Source: Paenibacillus xerothermodurans (GTDB taxonomy: Bacteria > Bacillota > Bacilli > Paenibacillales > NBRC-103111). From it: a stretch of DNA of 64,000 bases. The stretch spans positions 124,001-188,000 of the forward strand of contig NZ_NHRJ02000001.1 in NCBI RefSeq assembly GCF_002220865.2, read 5' to 3'. Under the pieces are notes generated by a model. That model was not told the origin of the DNA and did no database searches. It worked only from the letters and a program-made list of their open reading frames with translations. Position 1 is the first letter of the stretch; every line of letters starts with the position of its first letter. Of the stretch, positions 1-7,844 are shown piece after piece. The translations under genes and the position numbers were made by a program.

Positions 1-387
1 TGAACGCCGCTGGAAGCTCACTTGTGTGATGCATCCGTTTTTCTCCGCCGCGTGTGCGAGTGATCTGGCTTGGTGTACGGTGATGCCCAGGGGTTTCTCG
101 ATGTATAAATGAATACCGCGGGTCAGACACCACATCCATACATCGTACATAATATGGGGTTGGCCAATGGCATACACTGCGTCCGGCTGTACTTCCTCTA
201 TCATCATCTTGTAGTCCGTGTACCGCTTGGCAATACCGTATTCGTCGGCGGTGGTATGAAGAGATGCCGGATATACATCGCAGACCGCTGCGATCTCTAC
301 ATCGTGAAACGAGGCGAGCGAAGGGAAATGGACCAAATTGGCCATTCTTCCCGTGCCGATCATGGCTACTTTTACTTTATCTCCCAT
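1..387 (-). CDS. Gfo/Idh/MocA-family NAD(P)-dependent oxidoreductase, N-terminal part (cut by window edge)
   Basis: Translating the minus strand from an ATG at 385-387 gives an open frame running off the left edge (129 codons visible). It begins with a Rossmann dinucleotide-binding motif (VAMIGTGRMA) and later shows the hallmark EKP triad in YIEKPLGIT, whose Lys is the usual catalytic residue of the family. Family members oxidise or reduce sugars, inositols or their derivatives with NAD(P). The start is supported by AAGGAG, which overlaps the stop codon of the preceding isomerase gene, so the two genes are almost certainly cotranscribed. Substrate cannot be told from this half; the partner isomerase suggests an inositol or sugar-acid type substrate. 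Confidence 0.88.
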   Translation of the reverse strand, partial: MGDKVKVAMIGTGRMANLVHFPSLASFHDVEIAAVCDVYPASLHTTADEYGIAKRYTDYKMMIEEVQPDAVYAIGQPHIMYDVWMWCLTRGIHLYIEKPLGITVHQARSLAHAAEKNGCITQVSFQRRS

Positions 388-397
388 ATTGCGCTCC

Positions 398-1189
398 TTA
401 AGCGAACAAAGATTTGGCATACGCTATGTCCTGCTGAATTAACCGGGCGACATCCTCTTCATTGGTGTATTCGGCGGTCAGGCATATGACACCGTCATAA
501 TTCCGCTTTTGCAAATACGCCGCGGCCCGCGGCCAGGATGCCAGACCCTGCCGGCCTGAAGTGAAGTAGCGTTTCCATTCGGCATGCTCCGCTTCGGGTC
601 CGTTGGTGCGTTTGTAATATGCATTTTTGAAATTAACCATGCCCAAGTGGGACCATACGATATCGAGCCCGAACTCAGGCTGTTGACCTGCGAGCGCATC
701 GTGCGCTGCATCCCAAACCGCCCCTAAATAGTCCGGATTCAATCCGTCTAGCAAATGCTTCAAGCCCGTTGCATCGGTCACGTTATTGCCATAATGCTGC
801 TGACAGCCGATCTTGACCCCATACTTTTCACATAGCGGCGCAAGAGCCTCCAGCTGCTCGCGTGCTTTTTGCACGGAAGCCAGGTAACCGTCTTCAGGCC
901 GTATCACCGGCATAACACGGATCATCGGAACTCCCGCCTCAGCGCAAGCAGCGAAGATATGTTCGTCCGTGCCGCTCGCGACGCTGAAAATTTTCAAGCC
1001 GTGATCGGCAAATTGAGCGACTAGTTGCGGCAGCTTTTCTGCTTGTGCCGGCTCCAGCTGGTAACCCTCGCGCAATGGAAATTCTATACCGTCAAATCCC
1101 ATGCCCTTCACAAATTGAGCAAGCTGCCATACCGATTTTGTTTTCCACGGCTTCGTAAACACAGAAAACGAGATTGTACTGCTGGACAT
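398..1189 (-). CDS. Sugar phosphate isomerase/epimerase, AP-endonuclease-2 TIM-barrel family
   Basis: The 263-residue product has the look of the xylose-isomerase-like TIM-barrel family (IolE/IolI/Hyi type): an N-terminal FSVFTKPW strand, GFDGIEFPLR as the second beta-strand with its acidic residue, a metal-site-like QQHYGNN around residue 131, WDAAHD near 165, and a late strand with an acidic residue (CLTAEYTNEED). These enzymes isomerise or epimerise keto sugars or cyclitols, usually with a divalent metal. The oxidoreductase starts 10 bp downstream, so the two probably act in one pathway. The exact substrate is not readable from sequence. A 288-bp gap separates it from the aldo/keto reductase upstream, so it may have its own promoter. 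Confidence 0.85.
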   Translation of the reverse strand: MSSSTISFSVFTKPWKTKSVWQLAQFVKGMGFDGIEFPLREGYQLEPAQAEKLPQLVAQFADHGLKIFSVASGTDEHIFAACAEAGVPMIRVMPVIRPEDGYLASVQKAREQLEALAPLCEKYGVKIGCQQHYGNNVTDATGLKHLLDGLNPDYLGAVWDAAHDALAGQQPEFGLDIVWSHLGMVNFKNAYYKRTNGPEAEHAEWKRYFTSGRQGLASWPRAAAYLQKRNYDGVICLTAEYTNEEDVARLIQQDIAYAKSLFA

Positions 1190-1293
1190 ATCGGCACCCC
1201 TCTATCGATTAACTTTGTCAAAACTCAGGATCGGCGTGGCACACAGCTGCGGCATGAAACACAGGTGCGGACTTGCGAAATGAAACTTTATCA

Positions 1294-1307
1294 GTAAAAC
1301 GCTTACA
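1294..1307 (-). promoter_or_regulatory. cre-like site upstream of the TIM-barrel isomerase
   Basis: On the minus strand this reads TGTAAGCGTTTTAC, one mismatch from the CcpA catabolite-response consensus TGNAANCGNWNNC. It lies in the AT-rich 288-bp gap (1190-1477) that otherwise shows no gene. CcpA control is inferred from sequence only. Confidence 0.4.
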
Positions 1308-1477
1308 CGAAAACAATTACATATTACTCCAACTGACAAACTAACGTCAATATTTAAATTATCTTTTTGTGTTGGTATGTAAAATCAGGTTCATAATACG
1401 CAAATTTGAACAAAAAATATGATCTGGACATGTCAAATCTGCCGTCTAGCGAAAATATATGTCGTTTTTTGAATTAA

Positions 1478-2527
1478 CTAAACTACTCGGCTCCCGTTTC
1501 GGTTTTCATAGTAATCAGGATTGTTGCCCAGCTTAGCGAGCACGGGGGCGGTTAAACGGTTCAGATGGCTCACTGCGTCGGCGCTGAGCTCGTAGGCTGC
1601 ACCTCCTGCATTCATTTCGAGCTGCTCAAGGTTGCGCGATCCGACAATCGTCGAGCAAATATGTTCATTTGCGATCGCCCATGCCAAGCTTAGCGTGCCC
1701 ATGCTCACGCCCAGTTCCTTGGCGACAGCCGCGAGCTCCAGCAGCGCTGCGTTCATTTCCGCCTCGGCTCCCTCTTCCCCGTGCCGGGTGCCATGCCCTC
1801 TCGAATGGTGAAAATGACGTGATCTCGCCTGCATCGGTCTCACTTCATCCAAGCTCGCGAATTTACCGGTCAGAAGACCTTGCTGCAAAGGCATGTATCC
1901 GATGACGCCAATTTGATGCTGCGCGCAATACGGAATCACCTCCGCCTCAATTGCCCTGGAGAACAAGCTGTACGCGAGTTCGTTGGCTGCGACCGAAACC
2001 CCGGTGGCCAGCACTTCATCCATCTGCTTCAGGCCGTGATTGCTTATGCCGATATGGCGGATCTTACCCTCCTGCTTCAGCATGTTCAGCCCATCGAATA
2101 CCTCACTCACTGACGGCAGATTAGCAATCAACGCCTCATCGTCGCTGAAGTGTTTCACAGAGACGGCCGTCAAAGGCCAGTGCAGCATATACATATCGAT
2201 GTAATCGGTTTGCATGCGGGTCAGGCTTGCCTCGCAGTGCCTTTTTATCTCCTCGGGCCGGGCGTGGGCAGTGCTTATTTTACTGCCGATGATGGCCTGC
2301 TCGCGGCGTCCTTTCAGCGCGATGCCCAACGATATCTCGCTTTTTCCCTCGTTGTATACCTCTGCGGTATCAAAATAGTTAATCCCCATGTCCAACGCGC
2401 GGTGGACCACCAGGTCAACGTCCTTCTGGCTTTGCTCACCCCAATAGGATCCACCGCCATACTGCCAACAGCCCATGCCGAGCACGCTAAGCTGCAGACC
2501 GGATGCGCCTAATGCTCTTGTTTTCAT
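1478..2527 (-). CDS. Aldo/keto reductase
   Basis: The 349-residue protein carries the complete aldo/keto reductase tetrad: Asp53 and Tyr58 in NYFDTAEVY, Lys83 in GSKIS and His116 in MLHWP. It has a C-terminal NADP-binding region (GTLSLAWAIAN, IVGSRNLEQLEMN). Such enzymes reduce or oxidise sugar aldehydes and lactols in the cytoplasm. An odd His/Arg/Gly-rich stretch (about residues 234-256, RHFHHSRGHGTRHGEE) occupies the variable loop near the active site. It follows the FucU-type gene by 16 bp in the same direction. Because FucU mutarotases supply the right sugar anomer, this enzyme may be the matching sugar dehydrogenase or reductase; that link is inference. The ATG is preceded by GGGAGG. 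Confidence 0.9.
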   Translation of the reverse strand: MKTRALGASGLQLSVLGMGCWQYGGGSYWGEQSQKDVDLVVHRALDMGINYFDTAEVYNEGKSEISLGIALKGRREQAIIGSKISTAHARPEEIKRHCEASLTRMQTDYIDMYMLHWPLTAVSVKHFSDDEALIANLPSVSEVFDGLNMLKQEGKIRHIGISNHGLKQMDEVLATGVSVAANELAYSLFSRAIEAEVIPYCAQHQIGVIGYMPLQQGLLTGKFASLDEVRPMQARSRHFHHSRGHGTRHGEEGAEAEMNAALLELAAVAKELGVSMGTLSLAWAIANEHICSTIVGSRNLEQLEMNAGGAAYELSADAVSHLNRLTAPVLAKLGNNPDYYENRNGSRVV

Positions 2528-2543
2528 CTCCCTTACCTCCCGC

Positions 2544-2975
2544 CTATTCGTCGCGAATGACGCCTTTTTTCAAGATTAAGTTGCCTTTGAACGCTTGATC
2601 CCCTGTAGCGACAACTGCGTAAGCGAGCCGTGCTCTGTCGTAAAAACGAAACCGTTCCACATACTCAAAATCGGAGAATGCGCTTTCAAACTTTCGGATT
2701 GTGCTGCTGTATTGAGTCCATACAACAGGCGTCGGATCACCGGATTGCAGCGACATCACAACCACCGGGCGCTGTACGGATTTATCCAACGGGAACAGCG
2801 GCATAACCGCATCCAACATGGTGGTGAGCAGATGTCCGTCGGCCCGAATCAACCGTTTGGCAATTGCTGCCGCGGGAAAGTTGCCGTCAGCCAAAACAAT
2901 CTCATCTCCATGCCCCATCTCCATCAACACCTTCATAAGTTCCGGGGATATGACGCTGGCTATCCCTTTTAGCAA
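2544..2975 (-). CDS. RbsD/FucU-family mutarotase (FucU-like), copy 1
   Basis: This 143-residue protein has the FucU signature GHGDEIVLADGNFP (catalytic His22, Asp30), followed by the helix and the YDRARLAYAVVATGD segment near the C-terminus. FucU enzymes interconvert alpha and beta anomers of L-fucose or related sugars, forming decamer rings in the cytoplasm. The start is TTG at 2973-2975, positioned behind a good AGGAGG; no in-frame ATG lies close enough. It is the first gene of an operon with the aldo/keto reductase and faces the ROK regulator across a shared promoter region. A second, similar FucU is at 35968-36411. Substrate could be L-fucose or another deoxy or pentose sugar. Confidence 0.88.
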   Translation of the reverse strand: MLKGIASVISPELMKVLMEMGHGDEIVLADGNFPAAAIAKRLIRADGHLLTTMLDAVMPLFPLDKSVQRPVVVMSLQSGDPTPVVWTQYSSTIRKFESAFSDFEYVERFRFYDRARLAYAVVATGDQAFKGNLILKKGVIRDE

Positions 2976-3020
2976 GGTTCAACCCTCCTCTGCTCCATAA
3001 TTTAACAGTACTTCGAGGTC

Positions 3021-3049
3021 ATTCTAACACCGGCTTCAACTTTTGTAAA
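3021..3049 (-). promoter_or_regulatory. Promoter for the fucU-like/aldo-keto reductase operon
   Basis: Minus-strand -35 TTTACA (3044-3049) and -10 TAGAAT (3021-3026) are separated by exactly 17 bp, about 46 bp upstream of the TTG start. The palindrome at 3054-3069 lies immediately upstream of the -35. Confidence 0.6.
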
Positions 3050-3053
3050 GATA

Positions 3054-3069
3054 TAAACTATTTGGTTTA
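3054..3069. promoter_or_regulatory. Palindromic operator candidate between divergent promoters
   Basis: TAAACTATTTGGTTTA is an inverted repeat matching at six of eight positions per arm. It sits between the -35 boxes of the two divergent promoters. Its TAAAC...GTTTA arms resemble operators of XylR-type ROK repressors, so binding by the adjacent ROK protein is the simplest reading; not proven. Confidence 0.5.
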
Positions 3070-3075
3070 CTTTTA

Positions 3076-3103
3076 TTGTATTATGTCCGGGGTATGCTAT
3101 AAT
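3076..3103 (+). promoter_or_regulatory. Promoter of the ROK regulator gene (extended -10)
   Basis: Perfect -10 TATAAT at 3098-3103 with an extended TG two bases upstream, and a partial -35 TTGTAT at 3076-3081 with 16-bp spacing. It lies 46 bp before the gene start. Confidence 0.65.
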
Positions 3104-3149
3104 GTTTTTTATTCAAATATTTTCCAAACTGAAAGTTAGGGTGCTGTAA

Positions 3150-4349
3150 ATGAACCAGATGGATATCAAAGACCAAAAAGGCAGTAAGCTCTCCATACTT
3201 CAAACATTGCGAGTACATGGCAGCATGTCCCGCATCGAACTGACTCGCCTGACCGGTTTGAGCCGGGCTACGATTTCTATTTCCATCGCGGAACTTATCG
3301 ACCTCAATCTGGTTCATGAAACGGATACACGTCAATCGACCAAGGGCCGGCCAGCAACCACATTGGAGCTAGTGCCCCGATCCCGCGCCATCATTGGAGC
3401 CGATCTCGATAATAAAACATGGACTCTAGGCGCTTTCGACCTGCTTGGCAATGTCATCGACAGCATGAAGATCAACGTGAACTCATTTGACCCCGAAGCC
3501 GCGTTCAGTACATTGGCTGATGCGGTGACCAAGTTTAGAAAAGGTGTGGAGGTACCCACTGTGCCGCTGCTCGGGCTTGGCGTGCCGGGACTGGTCGATG
3601 CAGACCACAGTGTCATACGGAGCGCGGCGGAGCTGGAATGGAATAATGTCGAAGTGGCGTCTTTCATGAAAAAGGAGATCGGCTGGCCGACAGTTGTCGT
3701 CAACCGGCATAGGGCGAGAGGCCTTACTGAATGCCGATACGGAGCAGGTCGGCAATTTGATCATATGATTTATATTGGTGTGGGCACAGGCATAGCGGCA
3801 GGGCTGTACATAAACCGGCAGCTGTTATCCGGTTCGCTCGGCGGAGCCGGTGAGATCGGCCATACCACCATAGAGCCCGATGGCCCTCTCTGCCCGTGCG
3901 GCAATCACGGCTGCTTGCATATGCTCGCCGCCGGTCCCGCGATGGAGCAGGAATTTCGCAGGCTTCTAAGAACGACGGAGCGATCGGAACTGTATTCCGG
4001 CATGAGCGTTGATTTGCACACCATCAAAGCGCAAGACGTGTGTACTGCCGCAGCCAAAGGCGATGAGCTGGCCCAACAGGTGGTAAAGCAGGCGGCATCC
4101 TATTTGGGTATCTCGATGGCAAATCTGTTGAATACTTTTAATCCCGAGGCGATTATTCTGGGAGGTACGATACCAAATGGTAGTCAGCTCTTTGTGGATA
4201 CTGCGACCAAGGTTATGCGTCAGAGAGCGATGAGTGCGCTTTTGTCCGGCACGGAGGTTAAATCCGCTGTGTACAAAGAAATAGGGGGAGCACTCGGGGC
4301 GGCAAATTTCGCGTTTGATAAACATATTTCGATTTCTTTTTTCAGCTGA
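3150..4349 (+). CDS. ROK-family transcriptional regulator (NagC/XylR type)
   Basis: The 399-residue protein starts with a winged helix-turn-helix (about residues 13-65; MSRIELTRLTGLSRATIS) followed by a ROK sugar-kinase-like domain. The ROK glycine signature (YIGVGTGIAAG, GSLGGAGEIGH) and a zinc-site motif CPCGNHGC (about residue 250) are present. The Asp of the usual NDANAA kinase motif is replaced (VNRHRARG), so a working kinase is unlikely and a pure sensor role fits. The usual Glu after the zinc Cys is His here (CLH). It is divergent from the fucU-like operon, which it probably represses until a sugar binds. The start follows AGGGTG. Confidence 0.9.
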   Translation: MNQMDIKDQKGSKLSILQTLRVHGSMSRIELTRLTGLSRATISISIAELIDLNLVHETDTRQSTKGRPATTLELVPRSRAIIGADLDNKTWTLGAFDLLGNVIDSMKINVNSFDPEAAFSTLADAVTKFRKGVEVPTVPLLGLGVPGLVDADHSVIRSAAELEWNNVEVASFMKKEIGWPTVVVNRHRARGLTECRYGAGRQFDHMIYIGVGTGIAAGLYINRQLLSGSLGGAGEIGHTTIEPDGPLCPCGNHGCLHMLAAGPAMEQEFRRLLRTTERSELYSGMSVDLHTIKAQDVCTAAAKGDELAQQVVKQAASYLGISMANLLNTFNPEAIILGGTIPNGSQLFVDTATKVMRQRAMSALLSGTEVKSAVYKEIGGALGAANFAFDKHISISFFS

Positions 4350-4415
4350 GCCACGAGAGTTAAACAGGACCGGAAATTCGGTTAACCTACAAACCAATTG
4401 ATCTCTCACACGCAA

Positions 4416-4460
4416 AAATAAAGGTGGGCTGCCGATAATCGGCTTCCCGCCTTTATTTTC
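4416..4460. terminator. Bidirectional terminator between convergent ROK and GH144 genes
   Basis: A long near-perfect inverted repeat has AATAAAGG...GGGC-GCCGAT arms around a short AATC turn, ending in TTTATTTTC on the plus strand and A-rich sequence on the other side. It lies between the stops of two convergent genes, so it can serve both. Confidence 0.8.
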
Positions 4461-4517
4461 CTCACGTTTTAGTTACTTTCTGCCCCTATCTTCCTTGTCC
4501 TCGCGACGATCATGCTT

Positions 4518-7430
4518 CTACGGCTTTTTCTTATCCTTCAGCACACTGTCGCTCGCAGCGCTCCTTACTGCTTCTCCCCGAGGCGGCTGACCGTCCGCTC
4601 CGGGCCTGACTTCAAATTTCAAGTAATCGCCTTTATCGCGTTCCGTCGGCGTATACGTTCTGGCGGCGGCCCCTTTGATCGGCTCATAGCTGCCATCCTT
4701 GGTTTTGGCGCGCAACCAGCGATAAGTGGTTCCCGCTTCCGAGTAGCCCTTGGCGTTGAAATATTCATAGTCGCCGTAAACCGCAGTGCCGATGAGCGGT
4801 GATCCCTCTGTAGTCAAATCCGTCTGAACGATACGGTTTACGCGCAAATTGTCCAAATAAAAGGTTCCCGAAACATGGACAGCCCCCGGTTCCACCAAGA
4901 ACACGATTCGCTTCACGTCGTTCAGCTCATGTTTCAATGCGGAAATGTCCCAGCTGAGCGTCTGCCAGGTGCCCTGAGTATCGCCTTTGAAGGCCTTCTC
5001 GTGCTGTCCGCTCACCTCTTCCAGCTTGAAAATAAAATCATACTTGCCGTAAACCTGCATCGTCACGGAGTCCCCGACGAACACCGGCTGAGTAGGGTCT
5101 GCCACACCTTCCACAAAAGGCCATGTCTTGTCGCCCTTGTTGTAATCGATGCGCATTGCGTTTCCGCCATCCGGTGTGATTTTGTTATCTAGGCTAAGCG
5201 TAAACACGTTATCTCCGGCGTCGGACCAATTCGGCTCAATCGACTGACCGTCGAAGTCATCGATACTGGTGAATACTTCTTTCGGCATCGTCGTAATGGT
5301 GACGCTGCGGGCTTCCGGCTCCGCCACCTCAATACGACCGGAAGGACTGCTTTGCTTTGGATTCCCCTGCAGCGCAGCATTCGTAAGCGGATCGACTGCG
5401 GTAACAGGCGTAACCTCAAACTTTATGCAGCTGCCCGCGTCTTGTTTCTGTACGGTATACGTACGCTGTGTAGCACCCGGTATCGGTGTAAAACTGCCGT
5501 TTGCATCGGCCGCTTTCAGCCAGCGGATTTGCGATGCTCCTTCCGCCGCACCGCTCGGACTGAAGTAACTGTAATTCGCCGTCAGCGTTTCCCCGACGAT
5601 CGGTTTCCCGTGAATCCACAGATTCGAGGCGGATGGAGCTTTCCCTTTGACCGCCAGATCGTCCAAATAAAATGTACCCTCACCGCTCGACTTGCCCGGA
5701 GCGGCAGTAATCATCAGCCGGTTTACCGAACCGAGTTTTGCCTTCTCTTCAGCGGTAAACGTCCAGTCCAGCAAACTCCAGCCGCCCGGCTGCACGCTCA
5801 CCTGCTTCTCGATTGTACCTGATTCGCCATCCAGTTTAACCAGCAGGGTAGTTGCAGACAATGCATAGATGTGAGCGTGCAGAGCATCGGTGGAGGAGAG
5901 ATTTTGCACGTCCGAAAATTTCAACTCGAGAAACGCCGACTCCTTGCCCGGCTGCTTCGTATACTCGACTTTTAAGGCGCCCGTGCCCGTATGGGTCTGT
6001 TCACGGGTCAAGCTTGCCCGATAAACCTCATCGCCGCCGTCCGTCCAGCCGGAGCCGATCGTGTTGCCGTCGAAATCGTCGATCACGGTAGATCCGATCT
6101 CCGTCAGCCCGACCTTTTTCATTCCCGACTGCACATACTTGTTCTGATTCATCAAATTCCAGACGAGTCCGCTGCGGTAATTCTCCAGCATGAGCAGCGT
6201 GATGCCCTTGTCGATGCCGATCACGTCGGGACCGTACCACTCCGGACTGACATCCAGATTGTAGGCGTCTTTCAACCCGTAATCTCCGATCAGATTAGGG
6301 TATGTATAGTAATGACGAAGTGTGGACAGCACCTCTTCCGGCGTGAATACGATCGACCCAAGCGAGCCGGCCGGCGTCACGGTTCCATCGATGATGTGCT
6401 GTTCGTTCGAGAAGCCTGACGGAGCCGATCCATAGCGTCCCTCGTAGCCTTTAGGACCGTCGGATGCCGTGAATCCCCATGCGTCGGGGCCGTAGGTTTT
6501 ATACTTCGCCGCGTTATCAATGCTGTACTGACGGCTCGACTTCGTGGCGATGACTGAATTGTTCCACCAATCCACGCCTTCCCGGTCCATTTTGTTTCTC
6601 AAATCGAACCAGGCGAATGAGAACTGGTGAGTGAATAACGAACCGAACCAGGAATGGATAAACGTCGGATAATTCCCATACGAAGCGGTTTTTCTAATAA
6701 AGTCGTAAAACATCTCGGGATCGATCGGATGGGTCGGCGACGCGGCGCCCAGGAAATAAAGCATGAACTGCTCCGCGTAAAAGTCCCAATGGCCGCTAAA
6801 GCCCTTTTCCGGCGAATAGCCCATATAGAACTGGTTGTAGTTGCTGCCCGGGTTTTTATCCGTGTACCAGCTCCAGTCCACATTGCGGTAGAGCCGATCC
6901 GCGAGCGCTTTCACTTCTCCGCCGAAATATTCCCCAGCCGCAAGCGCGCCGCTGATGGCAATGCCCGTATCAATGATGGAAAGCTCCGATGTGCCGTAAC
7001 GCTTTGCCGTACTCATATCGAGAAAGTGATAAAAGAAACCGTTCAGCTGTTCCGCGTGATTTAGCAGCGTGTTCAGCGTTCCCAGCACCCGCTGCTCAGC
7101 CTGCGTTTTATCGACCCAGCCCCTCTCGGCCCCGATGACAAGCGCCGTCAAACCGAAGCCTACCGACGCCACGCTGCTCATCTGCGGATCGCCCGGCGCC
7201 CGGTCGCGGATCAAGCCGTAAGCCGGACTCTGGGGATCGGTGTTTGCTTCGTTCCAAAAGAATAAAAACGAATGGCGGCTCTCATACTCAAGCAGCTCCT
7301 CATCCGACATGGACGTGAAATCGCTGGAGGCCGCGAACGAAGATTGAAAAGGGAATAGCAAAGAAACGAGGAGGGTGAAACTGAGAACAACCGAAAGCCC
7401 CCTCAAAGATGTTGTTTTCAACACATTCAT
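4518..7430 (-). CDS. Secreted GH144-type endo-beta-1,2-glucanase with duplicated C-terminal modules
   Basis: The 970-residue precursor starts at ATG 7428-7430, behind AAAGGAG. A signal peptide (residues 1-33, hydrophobic core then SFAAS) sends it out of the cell. Residues 40-440 match the putative glucoamylase (PF10091) fold of family GH144, an (alpha/alpha)6 barrel with motifs such as FFWNEAN, YGLIRDR, FYHFLDM, LSIIDTGIA, and WFDLRNK. GH144 enzymes cut beta-1,2-glucan into sophoro-oligosaccharides. The C-terminal half is two tandem modules, each a jelly-roll-like domain starting DDFDG (about 450 and 723) followed by an Ig-like domain ending in IKFEV or LKFEV, probably for glycan or wall binding. 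Neighbouring GH94, GH3 and importer genes support this substrate. No C-terminal anchor is seen. Confidence 0.82.
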   Translation of the reverse strand: MNVLKTTSLRGLSVVLSFTLLVSLLFPFQSSFAASSDFTSMSDEELLEYESRHSFLFFWNEANTDPQSPAYGLIRDRAPGDPQMSSVASVGFGLTALVIGAERGWVDKTQAEQRVLGTLNTLLNHAEQLNGFFYHFLDMSTAKRYGTSELSIIDTGIAISGALAAGEYFGGEVKALADRLYRNVDWSWYTDKNPGSNYNQFYMGYSPEKGFSGHWDFYAEQFMLYFLGAASPTHPIDPEMFYDFIRKTASYGNYPTFIHSWFGSLFTHQFSFAWFDLRNKMDREGVDWWNNSVIATKSSRQYSIDNAAKYKTYGPDAWGFTASDGPKGYEGRYGSAPSGFSNEQHIIDGTVTPAGSLGSIVFTPEEVLSTLRHYYTYPNLIGDYGLKDAYNLDVSPEWYGPDVIGIDKGITLLMLENYRSGLVWNLMNQNKYVQSGMKKVGLTEIGSTVIDDFDGNTIGSGWTDGGDEVYRASLTREQTHTGTGALKVEYTKQPGKESAFLELKFSDVQNLSSTDALHAHIYALSATTLLVKLDGESGTIEKQVSVQPGGWSLLDWTFTAEEKAKLGSVNRLMITAAPGKSSGEGTFYLDDLAVKGKAPSASNLWIHGKPIVGETLTANYSYFSPSGAAEGASQIRWLKAADANGSFTPIPGATQRTYTVQKQDAGSCIKFEVTPVTAVDPLTNAALQGNPKQSSPSGRIEVAEPEARSVTITTMPKEVFTSIDDFDGQSIEPNWSDAGDNVFTLSLDNKITPDGGNAMRIDYNKGDKTWPFVEGVADPTQPVFVGDSVTMQVYGKYDFIFKLEEVSGQHEKAFKGDTQGTWQTLSWDISALKHELNDVKRIVFLVEPGAVHVSGTFYLDNLRVNRIVQTDLTTEGSPLIGTAVYGDYEYFNAKGYSEAGTTYRWLRAKTKDGSYEPIKGAAARTYTPTERDKGDYLKFEVRPGADGQPPRGEAVRSAASDSVLKDKKKP

Positions 7431-7464
7431 TTGTGTTTCTCCTTTCAAGTTGGGATCGGTTCCT

Positions 7465-7478
7465 TCGAAACGTTTCGA
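7465..7478. promoter_or_regulatory. LacI-type operator 2 of the GH144 gene
   Basis: Perfect palindrome TCGAAACGTTTCGA, 34 bp upstream of the GH144 start codon in the transcribed leader. Same sequence as the operator at 7637-7650. Confidence 0.75.
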
Positions 7479-7636
7479 TTTTACCGAAAAAGGATCACCG
7501 TCTAAAGTTACGTTACACACTCCCTGCCGGTCATCACCTCCTTAAAGCCAGCATCTTACTACAATTACACTGTAAACGCTATCAAATTAACCATGGGATA
7601 TCCGTTTTAGTTCACAGTAAAATAAATACCACGTTA

Positions 7637-7650
7637 TCGAAACGTTTCGA
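7637..7650. promoter_or_regulatory. LacI-type operator 1 of the GH144 gene
   Basis: Perfect palindrome TCGAAACGTTTCGA just downstream of the GH144 -10 box, a position where a bound LacI repressor would block transcription. Confidence 0.8.
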
Positions 7651-7662
7651 CAGTTCAGTAAA

Positions 7663-7691
7663 ATTATATTCCACAATTTTCTGCCGGTCAA
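7663..7691 (-). promoter_or_regulatory. Promoter of the GH144 gene
   Basis: Minus-strand -35 TTGACC (7686-7691), 17-bp spacer, perfect -10 TATAAT (7663-7668). It predicts a leader of about 220 nt holding two operators. Confidence 0.75.
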
Positions 7692-7777
7692 TATCGATAA
7701 TGGTGCAGCGATCCGTTCTCTGTCCACTTACTACTTAAAGGATCGTCCACTGAAACGCCGATACATCTTTCTAAACA

Positions 7778-7822
7778 AGAAAAGGAAACCCTGCTGAACT
7801 GAAGCAAGGGTGTCCTTTTGCA
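7778..7822 (-). terminator. Terminator after the lacI gene
   Basis: Read on the minus strand, an AAAAGGA...TCCTTTT outer stem and an AGCAAGGG...CCCTGCT inner stem are followed by TTTTCTTG. It separates lacI from the GH144 promoter. Confidence 0.6.
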
Positions 7823-7844
7823 CAAACTACTACAGTGCTGCGCG

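Noticed and set aside
4518-7430. Labelling the secreted enzyme as a glucoamylase.
   Set aside because: PF10091 members carry that old name, but the neighbours (GH94 oligoglucan phosphorylase type, GH3) fit beta-1,2-glucan much better than starch.
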